A model generated the notes under the pieces. It did no database searches, was not told the DNA's origin, and was given only the letters and a program-made list of their open reading frames with translations. Both the position numbers and the translations under genes were made by a program. A stretch of DNA of 64,000 bases from CAJMSU01 sp964650315 (GTDB lineage: Bacteria > Bacillota_I > Bacilli_A > RF39 > UBA660): positions 114,966 through 178,965 of the forward strand of contig CAZYQE010000001.1 in the NCBI GenBank assembly GCA_964650315.1. Reading direction: 5' to 3'. How positions within the stretch are numbered: position 1 is the stretch's first letter; every line of letters begins with the position of its first letter. This document shows, one piece after another, positions 33,937 through 42,616 of this stretch.

Positions 33937-35148
33937 ATGGAAGATATGAAAAAAATACTAGATAATGCAATGAAAAATAATGATTCTGATTATGAGAATT
34001 ATTATGATTTAATGGGTCGTTTATACGATTGTGTTACAACCTATGAAAAAGTGGGATTTGAAAATAATAAGCATAATTTATTATTATCAAACGGAGATGG
34101 AATTAATTTTAGAATGTCCAGAAATCATATTGGTCATTTATTAGGTGTAAATATAGAGTATCTATCAGAATTAAATAGAATGGATTCAAATGCATATAGT
34201 AATTTTGATAAATTAAAATATTTTGCAGAAAATGAAGAGAGTTTCAAAGCATTTATTGATCCAAAGAAAAAAATAGAAGAAAATGCAATGTTTTCTCCAT
34301 ATATAATGAATAAGTTATCAGTTTTCTTAAATAATATTGATTTTAAGAGTAACAATATAGAATATATTATTAAGTATGATCCTGAAAGAGTTTATATGTC
34401 AGAAGAAAAAGGAGATATATGTGATTACTATATTGTAAGAAAATTTGATGAAAACAATCCTTACTATGGAGTATTAGGGTTAGTAAAAGATGAATATAGT
34501 AGATATGATAATGCATATGTACCAGCTACTTCACAAATGTATTATACTGAAAGAGATTTAGATGATTTTTTCAAACGTATAGCTAGAAAACAAGAGATTA
34601 TGTATCCAGTTATACATAATGTTACAAATGATAAGGAAAATTATCATAATACTTTTAATACATATGATGACGCTAAAAAAGCATATGTAAAAAGAATAAA
34701 ACAAAAAGCTAAAGAATTTGATTGTACTCCATCTGCTATAAATGATTTAGATCATACATTAAATAGTAAAAGTTCATACAGAAGTGATAAAAAAGATGTC
34801 TTAAAAACTATAAATCTATTAATTAATAGTATAAAGAGTGGTAATATATTAGATGATGAAACTATTTATTATGAAATAGGATCTAATGAATTACCAGAAG
34901 AACTTGTTGAACTAATTGGTTTAACTAATGCTATGGTAAATAGTGTAGATGTAAGTGGACCTGAAAATAATAACTATTTTGAAGTAGTAGATGAAAATCA
35001 AAAATTAAAAGAAAGATTAGAAAAAGCAGAAGATAAAGAAGCAGAATTAGATAAAATCATAGAAGAATTAACAAAAGAGAATAATACTAAAGATGAAAAA
35101 CTTAACGAAATAAAAGATACATGTCAAAAAGTGTTAAAGAAGATATAA
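33937..35148 (+). CDS. Unknown protein with a possible PBECR-like nuclease-fold region and C-terminal coiled coil
   Basis: 403 residues, ribosome site AAGGGGGAG. The N-terminal half has FRMSRNHIGHLLGVN and VYMSEEKGDICDYYIVRKF, which from memory recall the PBECR4 domain found in phage-linked proteins; this is weak. The C-terminal part (about 345-403) is a coiled coil with many Lys/Glu. No signal peptide. It has its own promoter and terminator between yebC and ruvA, and no matching partner gene is visible. Other readings are possible. Confidence 0.5.
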   Translation: MEDMKKILDNAMKNNDSDYENYYDLMGRLYDCVTTYEKVGFENNKHNLLLSNGDGINFRMSRNHIGHLLGVNIEYLSELNRMDSNAYSNFDKLKYFAENEESFKAFIDPKKKIEENAMFSPYIMNKLSVFLNNIDFKSNNIEYIIKYDPERVYMSEEKGDICDYYIVRKFDENNPYYGVLGLVKDEYSRYDNAYVPATSQMYYTERDLDDFFKRIARKQEIMYPVIHNVTNDKENYHNTFNTYDDAKKAYVKRIKQKAKEFDCTPSAINDLDHTLNSKSSYRSDKKDVLKTINLLINSIKSGNILDDETIYYEIGSNELPEELVELIGLTNAMVNSVDVSGPENNNYFEVVDENQKLKERLEKAEDKEAELDKIIEELTKENNTKDEKLNEIKDTCQKVLKKI

Positions 35149-35160
35149 TCTTCTTTTTTT
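35137..35160 (+). terminator. Intrinsic terminator
   Basis: AAGAAGAT (35137-35144) with ATCTTCTT (35148-35155), T7; overlaps the stop. Confidence 0.8.
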
Positions 35161-35214
35161 GTTCGATTGATAAACTATTAAAATTATTATATAATTATTA
35201 TGGAGATGATTAAT

Positions 35215-35775
35215 ATGTTCGATTATATTATAGGAAAAGTAACTGATATTAAAAATAATTCTATTGTTTTAGAAAATAATGAGATAGGATATTTAATATA
35301 TGTATCTAATCCATATTCATATGAGTTTGATATAAAGACAAAAGTATATATTTATGAACATATTAGAGAAGATGAAGATAGTTTATATGGATTTAAAACA
35401 TATGAAGAAAAAGAATTATTCTTAAAGTTAATTAATGTAAAAGGACTAGGTCCTAAAATGGCATTACCTATGCTTGCTACTGGATCTATTTCAGGTATCA
35501 TAGATGCTATTGAAAGAGAAAATATACTATATTTAAAGAAATTTCCTAAAATAGGAGAAAAATTAGCTAGACAAATTATATTAGATCTTAAAGGTAAATT
35601 AGTTTTATCTAAAGATGTAGATAATTCTACTAATCAGAATGAAGAAGAATTAAAAGAAGCATTACTTGCTTTAGGATATAAAGAAAAAGAAATAAAGAAA
35701 GTTATTAGTTTAGTCAATAAAGATAATTCTTTAGAAGAACAAATAAAAGAAGCATTAAAACTATTATTAAAATAG
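35215..35775 (+). CDS. ruvA: Holliday junction branch migration protein RuvA
   Basis: The start is ATG 35215 (MFDYIIGKV, the usual family start); the in-frame ATGs at 35200 and 35206 overlap the ribosome site GGAG. 186 residues: OB-fold N-terminus, helix-hairpin-helix region with NVKGLGPKMALPML and FPKIGEKLARQIILDLKGKL, and a C-terminal domain that contacts RuvB. Binds four-way junction DNA. ruvB follows 9 nt downstream. Confidence 0.95.
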   Translation: MFDYIIGKVTDIKNNSIVLENNEIGYLIYVSNPYSYEFDIKTKVYIYEHIREDEDSLYGFKTYEEKELFLKLINVKGLGPKMALPMLATGSISGIIDAIERENILYLKKFPKIGEKLARQIILDLKGKLVLSKDVDNSTNQNEEELKEALLALGYKEKEIKKVISLVNKDNSLEEQIKEALKLLLK

Positions 35776-35784
35776 GAGGTTATT

Positions 35785-36786
35785 ATGGAAGAAAGTATTG
35801 TTACTAATTATACATTAGAAGATGATAATATCTTAGATAATACTATTAGACCAGAAACAATTGAAGAATATATTGGTCAAGAAGATGTTAAAGAAAATAT
35901 TAATGTCTTTATTAAAGCTGCAAAATTAAGAAAAGAACCTCTTGATCATGTATTATTATATGGTCCTCCAGGACTAGGAAAAACAACTCTAGCTTTTATT
36001 ATAGCTCATGAATTAGGAACAAACATTAAAACAGCTAGTGGACCTAGTATAGAAAAAAGTGGAGATTTAGCTGCCATACTTTCTTCATTAGAACCAGGGG
36101 ATGTATTATTTATAGATGAAATACATAGAATGCCAAGATATATAGAAGAAATATTATATCCAGCTATGGAAGATTTTTCTCTAGATATCATTGTAGGTAG
36201 TGAAGGTAATAGTAGAAATATAAAAATAGATCTACCTCCATTTACTTTAGTAGGTGCTACAACTCGTGCAGGAGATTTAACTGCTCCATTAAGAGATAGA
36301 TTTGGTATTGTATCAAAACTTCAATTCTATACAGAAAAAGAACTAACAGATATAGTAAAAAGAACTGCTAGAGTATTAGATGTAAAAATAGATGAAGATG
36401 CTGCTAAAGAACTTGCTAAAAGAAGTAGAGGGACTCCTCGTATTGCTAATAGACTATTCAAAAGAGTAAGAGATTTTGCTTTAGTAGAAGGAAATGGTAA
36501 AGTAGATAAAGAAATAACTAAAAAAGCTTTAAAAAGATTAAAAGTAGATAAATTAGGATTAGATAATACAGATCATGAATTTTTACTTGCTATTATAAAT
36601 AAATTTAATGGTGGTCCAGTAGGAATAGATGCTATTAGTAGTTCTATAGGAGAAGAAGTAACTACAATAGAAGATGTATATGAACCATTCTTACTACAAA
36701 AAGGATTATTAAAAAGAACAAATAGGGGAAGAGTAGTCACTGATAAAGCATATGAAGTATTAGGTATAAAAAAAGAAGGTAAGTGA
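35785..36786 (+). CDS. ruvB: Holliday junction DNA helicase RuvB
   Basis: 333 residues, AAA+ ATPase. Walker A GPPGLGKTTLA, Walker B LFIDEIHRM, sensor GATTRAGDLTAPLRDRFGI, arginine finger region and a winged-helix C-terminus (KGLLKRTNRGRVVT). It pumps DNA through the junction bound by RuvA. Ribosome site TAGGAGG. Middle of the ruvA-ruvB-unknown-queA operon. Confidence 0.97.
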   Translation: MEESIVTNYTLEDDNILDNTIRPETIEEYIGQEDVKENINVFIKAAKLRKEPLDHVLLYGPPGLGKTTLAFIIAHELGTNIKTASGPSIEKSGDLAAILSSLEPGDVLFIDEIHRMPRYIEEILYPAMEDFSLDIIVGSEGNSRNIKIDLPPFTLVGATTRAGDLTAPLRDRFGIVSKLQFYTEKELTDIVKRTARVLDVKIDEDAAKELAKRSRGTPRIANRLFKRVRDFALVEGNGKVDKEITKKALKRLKVDKLGLDNTDHEFLLAIINKFNGGPVGIDAISSSIGEEVTTIEDVYEPFLLQKGLLKRTNRGRVVTDKAYEVLGIKKEGK

Positions 36787-36790
36787 TAAA

Positions 36791-37378
36791 GTGATAAATT
36801 TTCAAGATGTAAAAACAAAAGAAGATATCATAAAAGAATGTAATAGTGAAGTTTTAAATGTAGAAGGTTTTGGTAATCCAGCTGTAATAGAAGCAGGTTT
36901 TATAGCATATAAAAATTTAGATACAGATAAGGAAAAGAAATTACTTGAATTAGTTAAATTTGCAGATAAAAAATATAAAAAACCAACTGTTGAAATAGGA
37001 ATTAATTCAAAAAAAGTAAATTCTATTATTACAGGTATAGTTATATTAGATAAGTATTATAATCATATATCATCTTTGACAACAGATGAATTAATGACAT
37101 TATCTTATTTTTTATCTAACATACCACTAGATTTATTTGCAGAAAATATTAAAATATATAAAAAAGATATATTAGAATCAATATGTAATAAATATAAAGA
37201 TGTAGAAAAAAGGGAAATGTTATTTGAAATTGTTAATAATCAATTAAATAAAAAAGAGTTAAAACTAAATGGGATAAAATGGTTTATAGATAATTTAACA
37301 AGCGAAGAATATGATAATTTTAGTAAAGAAATATTTGAACAAATTTCTGATGATGTAATTAAAAATTTTGGAGTGTAA
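36791..37378 (+). CDS. Unknown protein between ruvB and queA
   Basis: 195 residues starting at GTG 36791, 4 nt after the ruvB stop; no ATG start fits better. The protein is mostly helical, with EGFGNPAVIEAGFIAYKNLD near the N-terminus and acidic and basic residues throughout; no membrane helix. Gene spacing (4 nt before, 2 nt after) puts it firmly inside the ruvAB-queA operon, where such an insert is unusual. No family recognised. Confidence 0.65.
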   Translation: MINFQDVKTKEDIIKECNSEVLNVEGFGNPAVIEAGFIAYKNLDTDKEKKLLELVKFADKKYKKPTVEIGINSKKVNSIITGIVILDKYYNHISSLTTDELMTLSYFLSNIPLDLFAENIKIYKKDILESICNKYKDVEKREMLFEIVNNQLNKKELKLNGIKWFIDNLTSEEYDNFSKEIFEQISDDVIKNFGV

Positions 37379-37380
37379 TA

Positions 37381-38409
37381 ATGAAAGTAGAAGATTTTGA
37401 TTACAATTTACCTGAGGAGTTAATTGCGCAAACTCCATTAAAAAAACGAGATTCATCTCGTCTTTTAGTCTTAGATAAAAATACTGGAGAAATAGAACAT
37501 AAACATTTTAAAGATATAATTAATTATTTAAATAAAGGAGATACTTTAGTATTAAATGATACTAAAGTCCTACCTGCAAGATTAATAGGTGAGAAAGTTG
37601 ATACTAAAGCAGTTATAGAAGTATTACTTTTAAAAAATATAGAAAATGACTTGTGGGAATGTTTAGTAAAACCTGCTAGAAGAATTAAAGAAGGTACAAT
37701 AGTAACTTTTGGTAATGATAAATTAAAAGCTAAATGTGTAAAAGTAGAAGATGAAGGTATTAGACACTTTGAGTTTTTATATGATGGAATATTTTTAGAG
37801 ATATTAGAATCTTTAGGTACAATGCCACTTCCTCCATATATACATGAAAAGTTATCTGACCAATCAAGATATCAAACAGTATATGCTAAAGAAGTTGGTA
37901 GTGCTGCTGCTCCTACTGCAGGACTACACTTTACAAAAGAATTATTAAAAGAAATAGAAAATAAAGGAGTTAATATTTGTTATATTACTTTACATGTAGG
38001 TTTAGGTACATTTAGACCAGTTGCAGTAGATAAAATAGAAGAACATAAAATGCATAGTGAATATTATTCTATGAGTAGTGAAGTTGCAGATATCCTAAAT
38101 AAAACTAAAAAGAATAACCATAATATAATCTCAGTAGGTACAACTTCAACTAGAACATTAGAAACTATAATGCAAAAATATAATGAATTTAGAGAATGTA
38201 GTGGTTTTACAGATATATTTATATATCCAGGATATGAATTTAAAGCAATAGATAACCTGCTTACAAACTTCCATTTACCTAAATCAACACTAGTAATGTT
38301 AGTATCAGCTCTAGCTGGTAAAGATAATATATTAAATGCATATAATGAAGCAATAAATAAAAAATATAGATTTTTTTCCTTTGGAGATGCTATGTATATT
38401 AAAAAATAG
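37381..38409 (+). CDS. queA: S-adenosylmethionine:tRNA ribosyltransferase-isomerase QueA
   Basis: 342 residues. Family signatures: DFDYNLPEELIAQTPLKKRD at the start, DTKVLPARLIG, SAAAPTAGLHFT, and TNFHLPKSTLVMLVSA. It builds epoxyqueuosine at position 34 of tRNAs using the ribosyl part of SAM. Clustering with ruvAB is common in Firmicutes. No tgt gene is seen after it; the operon ends and the rplS promoter follows. Confidence 0.96.
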   Translation: MKVEDFDYNLPEELIAQTPLKKRDSSRLLVLDKNTGEIEHKHFKDIINYLNKGDTLVLNDTKVLPARLIGEKVDTKAVIEVLLLKNIENDLWECLVKPARRIKEGTIVTFGNDKLKAKCVKVEDEGIRHFEFLYDGIFLEILESLGTMPLPPYIHEKLSDQSRYQTVYAKEVGSAAAPTAGLHFTKELLKEIENKGVNICYITLHVGLGTFRPVAVDKIEEHKMHSEYYSMSSEVADILNKTKKNNHNIISVGTTSTRTLETIMQKYNEFRECSGFTDIFIYPGYEFKAIDNLLTNFHLPKSTLVMLVSALAGKDNILNAYNEAINKKYRFFSFGDAMYIKK

Positions 38410-38438
38410 TTGCTTTTAAAACAACAATATGTTATAAT
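38410..38438 (+). promoter_or_regulatory. Promoter of rplS
   Basis: TTGCTT (38410-38415), 17 nt, TATAAT (38433-38438) with upstream TG (extended -10). Confidence 0.7.
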
Positions 38439-38444
38439 TTAAAA

Positions 38445-38500
38445 CGTCTGGGGAATGATCCGCTGGTATTAAAATTATGATCATTTGTAAACTTATATAT
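38445..38500 (+). promoter_or_regulatory. Putative L19 (rplS) mRNA leader structure
   Basis: The transcript leader before rplS carries AATGATC (38454-38460) and GATCATT (38479-38485) as a stem around an 18-nt internal part, preceded by GTCTGGGG. Firmicute rplS genes often have an autoregulatory L19-binding leader at this position. The assignment rests on position and the stem, not on a model match. Confidence 0.5.
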
Positions 38501-38516
38501 AGAGAGGAGAACTAAT

Positions 38517-38876
38517 ATGAACGTTATTGACAAGATTAATGAAAAACAATTAAATCCAAACGTTCCAGAATTCCGTGTTGGTGATACTGTTAGAGTAGAT
38601 GTTAAAATCATTGAAGGTAGAAGAGAACGTATCCAAGCTTTCGAAGGTGTAGTAGTAGGAAGAAAAGGTGGATCAGTTTCTGAAACATTTACTGTACGTA
38701 AAGTATCAAGTGGAGTTGGAGTAGAAAGAACATTCCCAATTCACTCACCAAAGATTGCTGGGATCAAAGTAGTACGTAAAGGTAAAGTTAGACGTGCTAA
38801 ACTTACATTCTTACGTAATATGGTTGGTACATACCGTATTAAAGAAAGAGGACAAAGTAGTAAAGAAGACAAATAA
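38517..38876 (+). CDS. rplS: 50S ribosomal protein L19
   Basis: 119 residues. Typical start MNVIDKINEKQL and core PEFRVGDTVRVDVKIIEG, GRRERIQAFEGVVV and HSPKIAGIKVVRKGKVRRAK. It lies at the 30S-50S interface. Codon use is visibly more C-rich (GTTCGT-type and CGT Arg codons) than neighbours, as expected of a highly expressed gene. Ribosome site GAGAGGAGA. Confidence 0.97.
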   Translation: MNVIDKINEKQLNPNVPEFRVGDTVRVDVKIIEGRRERIQAFEGVVVGRKGGSVSETFTVRKVSSGVGVERTFPIHSPKIAGIKVVRKGKVRRAKLTFLRNMVGTYRIKERGQSSKEDK

Positions 38877-38898
38877 AAGCTTATAATAAGCTTTTTTT
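38876..38898 (+). terminator. Intrinsic terminator after rplS
   Basis: AAAGCTTAT (38876-38884) with ATAAGCTTT (38886-38894), T7. An extended -10 TGTTATAAT starts 2 nt after it (38900-38908). Confidence 0.85.
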
Positions 38899-38923
38899 GT
38901 GTTATAATTAAGTTGGTGATTAT

Positions 38924-39424
38924 ATGGATAAATTTAAGAAAAAAATTAAAGAATTATTACCCTATATAATAATTATATTAGTAGTAATAATAATTAAATT
39001 CTTTATTGTGACTCCAATAAGAGTAAATGGTCCATCTATGGATGATACTCTACATGATAAAGATATAATGATATTAAATGAATTTAGTTATAGATTTAAT
39101 AAAATAAAAAGATTTGATATAGTAGTAATTAAATATAAAAATGAATATTTAATTAAAAGAGTAATAGGTCTTCCAGGAGAAAAGGTTGAATATAAGAATA
39201 ATAAATTATATATAAATAAAAAATTAATAAAAGAAAACTTTTCTCATAAAGAAACAGAAGATTTTAAAACTAAAAAAATACCAAAAGATAATTATATAGT
39301 ATTGGGTGATAATAGAACTGATTCAGTAGATAGTAGAATGATAGGTTTTATTAAGAAAAAAGATATTAGAGGAAAAACATCATTCACAATATTACCATTT
39401 AATAGATTTGGTCATAAAAAATAA
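38924..39424 (+). CDS. lepB: Type I signal peptidase
   Basis: 166 residues with an N-terminal membrane helix (about 11-31). Catalytic Ser in NGPSMDDTL, general-base Lys in IKRVIGLPGE, and the conserved YIVLGDNRTDSVDSR box. It removes signal peptides of exported proteins at the outer membrane face. rplS-lepB neighbourhood is common in Firmicutes (usually followed by rbgA, which here is 9 kb away). Confidence 0.95.
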   Translation: MDKFKKKIKELLPYIIIILVVIIIKFFIVTPIRVNGPSMDDTLHDKDIMILNEFSYRFNKIKRFDIVVIKYKNEYLIKRVIGLPGEKVEYKNNKLYINKKLIKENFSHKETEDFKTKKIPKDNYIVLGDNRTDSVDSRMIGFIKKKDIRGKTSFTILPFNRFGHKK

Positions 39425-39448
39425 GCTTATTTTATAATAAGCTTTTAT
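39423..39448 (+). terminator. Intrinsic terminator after lepB
   Basis: AAGCTTAT (39423-39430) with ATAAGCTT (39437-39444), then T-rich. Confidence 0.8.
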
Positions 39449-39502
39449 TGTATTAAAATATTCTTTATGATAAAATATTACAATTAAAAGAGAAGTGATT
39501 AT

Positions 39503-40378
39503 ATGAAAAATTTTATAGTTAGTGATCTACATGGTAATGGTAATATATATTATTCTATTATTAATTATTTAGAAAATCTAAATAGTGAAGTAGATGAAGA
39601 TATTACTTTATATATAAATGGTGATTTAATAGATAGAGGAGACTCTTCTGCAGAGATGTTAATAGATGTAATAAATCGTACTAATAATAATTTTAACATA
39701 GAATATCTTGGAGGTAATCATGAATTAATGATGTATCAAGCTTCCCTACGTATGAAAGATAGAAAATGGCCACGATTAAATGATTGGATGCTATATAATG
39801 GTGGTAAAGTAACTAAAAATAGATTAGAAGAATTAGTATCTTTAGAAGAAGAATTAGATATAATAAAATTTATTTCTAATTTAAAGATATATCATAAATT
39901 TAAAGAAAAGATTAATGATAAAAACATAGTTTTAGTACATGCTAAATGTCCTAAAGAAGTAGAAGATACATGTAATATAAAAATAAAAGATAATAATATA
40001 GATGTATATAGAGCTCTATGGTCTAGAAAAGGAGAAAGTTTTGTAAGAAGACTAGGTAATGATGATTACTTTACTATAGTAGGTCATACACAAGTTCTTA
40101 ATGACTTAGGTTATAGATATGATAAAGAAGATAATGTTATAAATATAGATGGAGGATGTGCTGGATATGCATGTGGTTATAAAGAATTAGATCATACTCC
40201 ATTAGTAGAATTAGATAATAAAAATAATAAATTAAGTATATTAACTTTTAATAATAATAACGAAATAATACATGGTAATTATTTTAATGAAGAAAGTATT
40301 CCTATGGATAATAATACTTTAGATAAACATAGAAAGTATTTAAAGAGTAATGATAAAGTAAAAAAATTAAAATTATAA
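39503..40378 (+). CDS. Calcineurin-like metallophosphoesterase
   Basis: 291 residues. Metal-binding motifs in order: SDLHGN, NGDLIDRGDSS, GGNHELMM, VLVHAKC and IVGHTQV, the full set of the PPP-type phosphatase/diadenosine tetraphosphatase group. Ser/Thr protein phosphatase or Ap4A hydrolase activity are both possible. It sits 11 nt before an ADP-ribosylglycohydrolase gene, so the pair may be cotranscribed. Confidence 0.88.
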   Translation: MKNFIVSDLHGNGNIYYSIINYLENLNSEVDEDITLYINGDLIDRGDSSAEMLIDVINRTNNNFNIEYLGGNHELMMYQASLRMKDRKWPRLNDWMLYNGGKVTKNRLEELVSLEEELDIIKFISNLKIYHKFKEKINDKNIVLVHAKCPKEVEDTCNIKIKDNNIDVYRALWSRKGESFVRRLGNDDYFTIVGHTQVLNDLGYRYDKEDNVINIDGGCAGYACGYKELDHTPLVELDNKNNKLSILTFNNNNEIIHGNYFNEESIPMDNNTLDKHRKYLKSNDKVKKLKL

Positions 40379-40389
40379 GGAGTGGTATT

Positions 40390-41172
40390 ATGTATGGCGC
40401 AATTATAGGAGATATAGCTGGTAGTATATATGAATATGATCAAATAAAAGAAGTTAAAGAAGTAAATATAGATAAAATAATAGAAAAAGAATCATTTTAT
40501 AGTGATGATACTATATTAACTATTGCTATATTAGACTGTATATTAAATAATGGAGATTATAATGAATATTTAAGAAAATACATAAGCAAGTATAAAGATT
40601 ATAAACCAAATTATGAAAAAACTTTTAATACAATTATTTCTCCAAATATAATTAGATGGAGTAAATCTAATATAGAAGGTTTATCTAAAGGTAATGGAGC
40701 TATGATGAGAATATCTCCAGTAGGGTATTTATTTGATACAGAAAAAGAAGTTATAGATAATGCCTATAAAGCAACTAAGCCTACCCATAATACTTATGAA
40801 GCAATAGATTCTGCTACTAAGATAGCCTTAATAATATATTATTTAAGAAAAGGATTATCAAAAGAAGAAGTATTTAATAAACTAGATTTAAAAGTAGAAT
40901 ACACTCCATTTAATAAATTTAATTTAACTTGTAGTGAAACTATAGATAACTGCCTATATACTTTTTATAATTCTAATAGTTTTGAAGATGCAATAAGAAA
41001 TACTATTAAAATGGGTGGAGATACAGATACTAATGCTGCTATAGTTGGATCAATGGCAGAAGCAATCTATAAAATAGATGATAATTTAAAAAAAGAAGCA
41101 ATAGATAAATTACCAAATGAATTTAAAGATGTGTTAGATAATTATGAAAAGAGATTAGTGAAGAAGAAATAG
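40390..41172 (+). CDS. ADP-ribosylglycohydrolase family protein
   Basis: 260 residues. The family motifs are GAIIGDIAGSIYE at the N-terminus, FYSDDTILTIA (first metal site) and GGDTDTNAAIVGSMAEA (second metal site), plus GNGAMMRISPVGY. DraG-type enzymes remove ADP-ribose from proteins or nucleic acids using two metal ions. A possible ADP-ribosyltransferase-fold protein is encoded at 46618. The substrate is unknown. Confidence 0.9.
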   Translation: MYGAIIGDIAGSIYEYDQIKEVKEVNIDKIIEKESFYSDDTILTIAILDCILNNGDYNEYLRKYISKYKDYKPNYEKTFNTIISPNIIRWSKSNIEGLSKGNGAMMRISPVGYLFDTEKEVIDNAYKATKPTHNTYEAIDSATKIALIIYYLRKGLSKEEVFNKLDLKVEYTPFNKFNLTCSETIDNCLYTFYNSNSFEDAIRNTIKMGGDTDTNAAIVGSMAEAIYKIDDNLKKEAIDKLPNEFKDVLDNYEKRLVKKK

Positions 41173-41192
41173 TAAGAAATATTTCTTTTTTT
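41164..41192 (+). terminator. Intrinsic terminator
   Basis: AAGAAATA (41164-41171) with TATTTCTT (41180-41187), T-rich end; overlaps the stop. Confidence 0.8.
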
Positions 41193-41233
41193 GTAATAAA
41201 GTGTCTAATAAATAAATAATGCAATAAATATAG

Positions 41234-41264
41234 TTGACAAAAATGCTCGGGGGGGGGGTACAAT
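41234..41264 (+). promoter_or_regulatory. Promoter with a G10 tract in the spacer (candidate phase-variable promoter B)
   Basis: TTGACA (41234-41239), nine mixed bases, ten G (41249-41258), then TACAAT (41259-41264): 19-nt spacer. Both hexamers are near-consensus, so spacer length should decide strength; eight G would give the optimal 17 nt. Distances are the same as in the promoter at 10017. Confidence 0.8.
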
Positions 41265-41291
41265 TTTAATAGAATAATAGGAGGATTTTAT

Positions 41292-42347
41292 ATGTCAAAA
41301 TATTTAGATGCAGACAATCCAGTAGATATGGCTGCAGTTGAAGAAAACTATAAAAAAGGTGTTGAATCTGCTGAAAAAAGAGCTAGAGAACAAGCAGATA
41401 GATTATTAGAAGAAATAAATGAATATAGAAGTAAATCTTTTGAAGAATTAAGAGCAGATATATTAGAACGTGCAAATTCCAGAGGGAACCCAGGTCTTTC
41501 TTCAGAGGAGTATTTTGAAAATTTATCAGAAGAACAGCGTAATAAAATATACATGTCATATGCTAAGGAATTCTTGTGGGAAACGAAAGATTCTGAATTT
41601 ATAGACTTATCTATTGAAGAACAAAAAAATGCTCAAAAAGAATTCGTAGAAAATATGCCAGAAGAATTAAAAAGATCTGCAGTAGAAAAATATAGAGCGA
41701 ATGATGAAAAACATACAAAACAAAGGATAGAAGAATGTCTAAAAAAAGATATAATATATGATATGATGACAGAAGAACAAATTGATAAATATATCAATTT
41801 ATACTATATGCATTGTTTAAAAGAAAATCTTCATAGTGCAAGAACTCATGCAATTCAAAATGCTGCAAATAAATTGGATAAAGAATATGATTTTGGAAAT
41901 TACGAAAAAATAGCCACTATTAAAACATTAGAAAAAGATGATGAAAGAGTAAAAGAGGAGAAGAAAGATACTAGGAAATATATTGCAAAATATTTTGCTG
42001 GTACATCAATTGGAACACTAGTAACAGGTGGTGTTGGATCTTTATTGGGAGTTTTAGCAGCAGATACTGCAGGAGTTATAGTAGGTGGTGGACTTGGTAT
42101 TGGAATAACATTAGCTGCAAGTGGTTGCATAAGTATTAATGAGTTTTTCCAAAATAAAAAAGGAGTAAAAAGAGCAAAAGAACTTGGATTGTATGATATG
42201 TTTGTTGAATCTTTAAAAGCAACAAAAGAGTACGATGAATATAAAGAATATTTAGAAGAGGAATACCTTCCAGAAGATTTAGAAGAAATGATAGAAGAAT
42301 CAACTAAACTCATACCAGAAGAAGAATCAAAAGAGGTGAGTCTATAA
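41292..42347 (+). CDS. Unknown protein with Gly-rich hydrophobic hairpin, in G10-promoter operon B
   Basis: 351 residues, ribosome site AGGAGG. Residues about 1-225 are helical and very charged (Glu/Lys/Arg); about 233-282 is a Gly-rich hydrophobic stretch (GTLVTGGVGSLLGVLAADTA and following) that can form two membrane helices with Gly-zipper spacing; the C-terminal 60 residues are acidic. This looks like a membrane-inserting or membrane-tethered protein without signal peptide. No family recognised. Its stop overlaps the next start by 1 nt. Confidence 0.65.
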   Translation: MSKYLDADNPVDMAAVEENYKKGVESAEKRAREQADRLLEEINEYRSKSFEELRADILERANSRGNPGLSSEEYFENLSEEQRNKIYMSYAKEFLWETKDSEFIDLSIEEQKNAQKEFVENMPEELKRSAVEKYRANDEKHTKQRIEECLKKDIIYDMMTEEQIDKYINLYYMHCLKENLHSARTHAIQNAANKLDKEYDFGNYEKIATIKTLEKDDERVKEEKKDTRKYIAKYFAGTSIGTLVTGGVGSLLGVLAADTAGVIVGGGLGIGITLAASGCISINEFFQNKKGVKRAKELGLYDMFVESLKATKEYDEYKEYLEEEYLPEDLEEMIEESTKLIPEEESKEVSL

Positions 42348-42574
42348 TGGATTATACTGATAAAACAATGACGTTAGATAATGGAAAGAAATTTTTAGTG
42401 ATAGAGCAAGTAGATTATAAGGATCACACATATTTATACTTAGTAAACGATGAAAATAAAGCAGATACTATGTTTGTTGAAGTAAAAGATGATGGTATAT
42501 TTAAAATAGACCCAGATCTTTTTGAAAAAGAAATATTTCCTAAATTTGTAGAGAAATTTAAAGAAGGAGAATAA
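42347..42574 (+). CDS. Small DUF1292-like protein
   Basis: 75 residues, starting at an overlapping TAATG. The run MTLDNGKKFLVIEQVDYKDH, then a beta-like TMFVEVKDDG and an acidic helix, is like DUF1292 and like the 85-residue protein of the other G10 operon (10077), though direct identity is low. Function unknown. A partner or antidote role for the upstream membrane-hairpin protein is a guess from coupling only. Confidence 0.6.
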   Translation: MDYTDKTMTLDNGKKFLVIEQVDYKDHTYLYLVNDENKADTMFVEVKDDGIFKIDPDLFEKEIFPKFVEKFKEGE

Positions 42575-42589
42575 ACTCTTTCTTTTTTT
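42560..42589 (+). terminator. Intrinsic terminator of operon B
   Basis: AAAGAAGGAG (42560-42569) pairs with CTCTTTCTTT (42576-42585), one G-T pair, then T. Extended -10 TGTTATAAT begins 2 nt later (42591-42599). Confidence 0.75.
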
Positions 42590-42616
42590 ATGTTATAATA
42601 AAGTAGGAGAGTAAAT

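Noticed and set aside
41900..42313. Open frame on the minus strand inside the 41292 gene
   Set aside because: Ser/Pro-rich shadow of the Gly/Glu-rich coding strand, without start signals.
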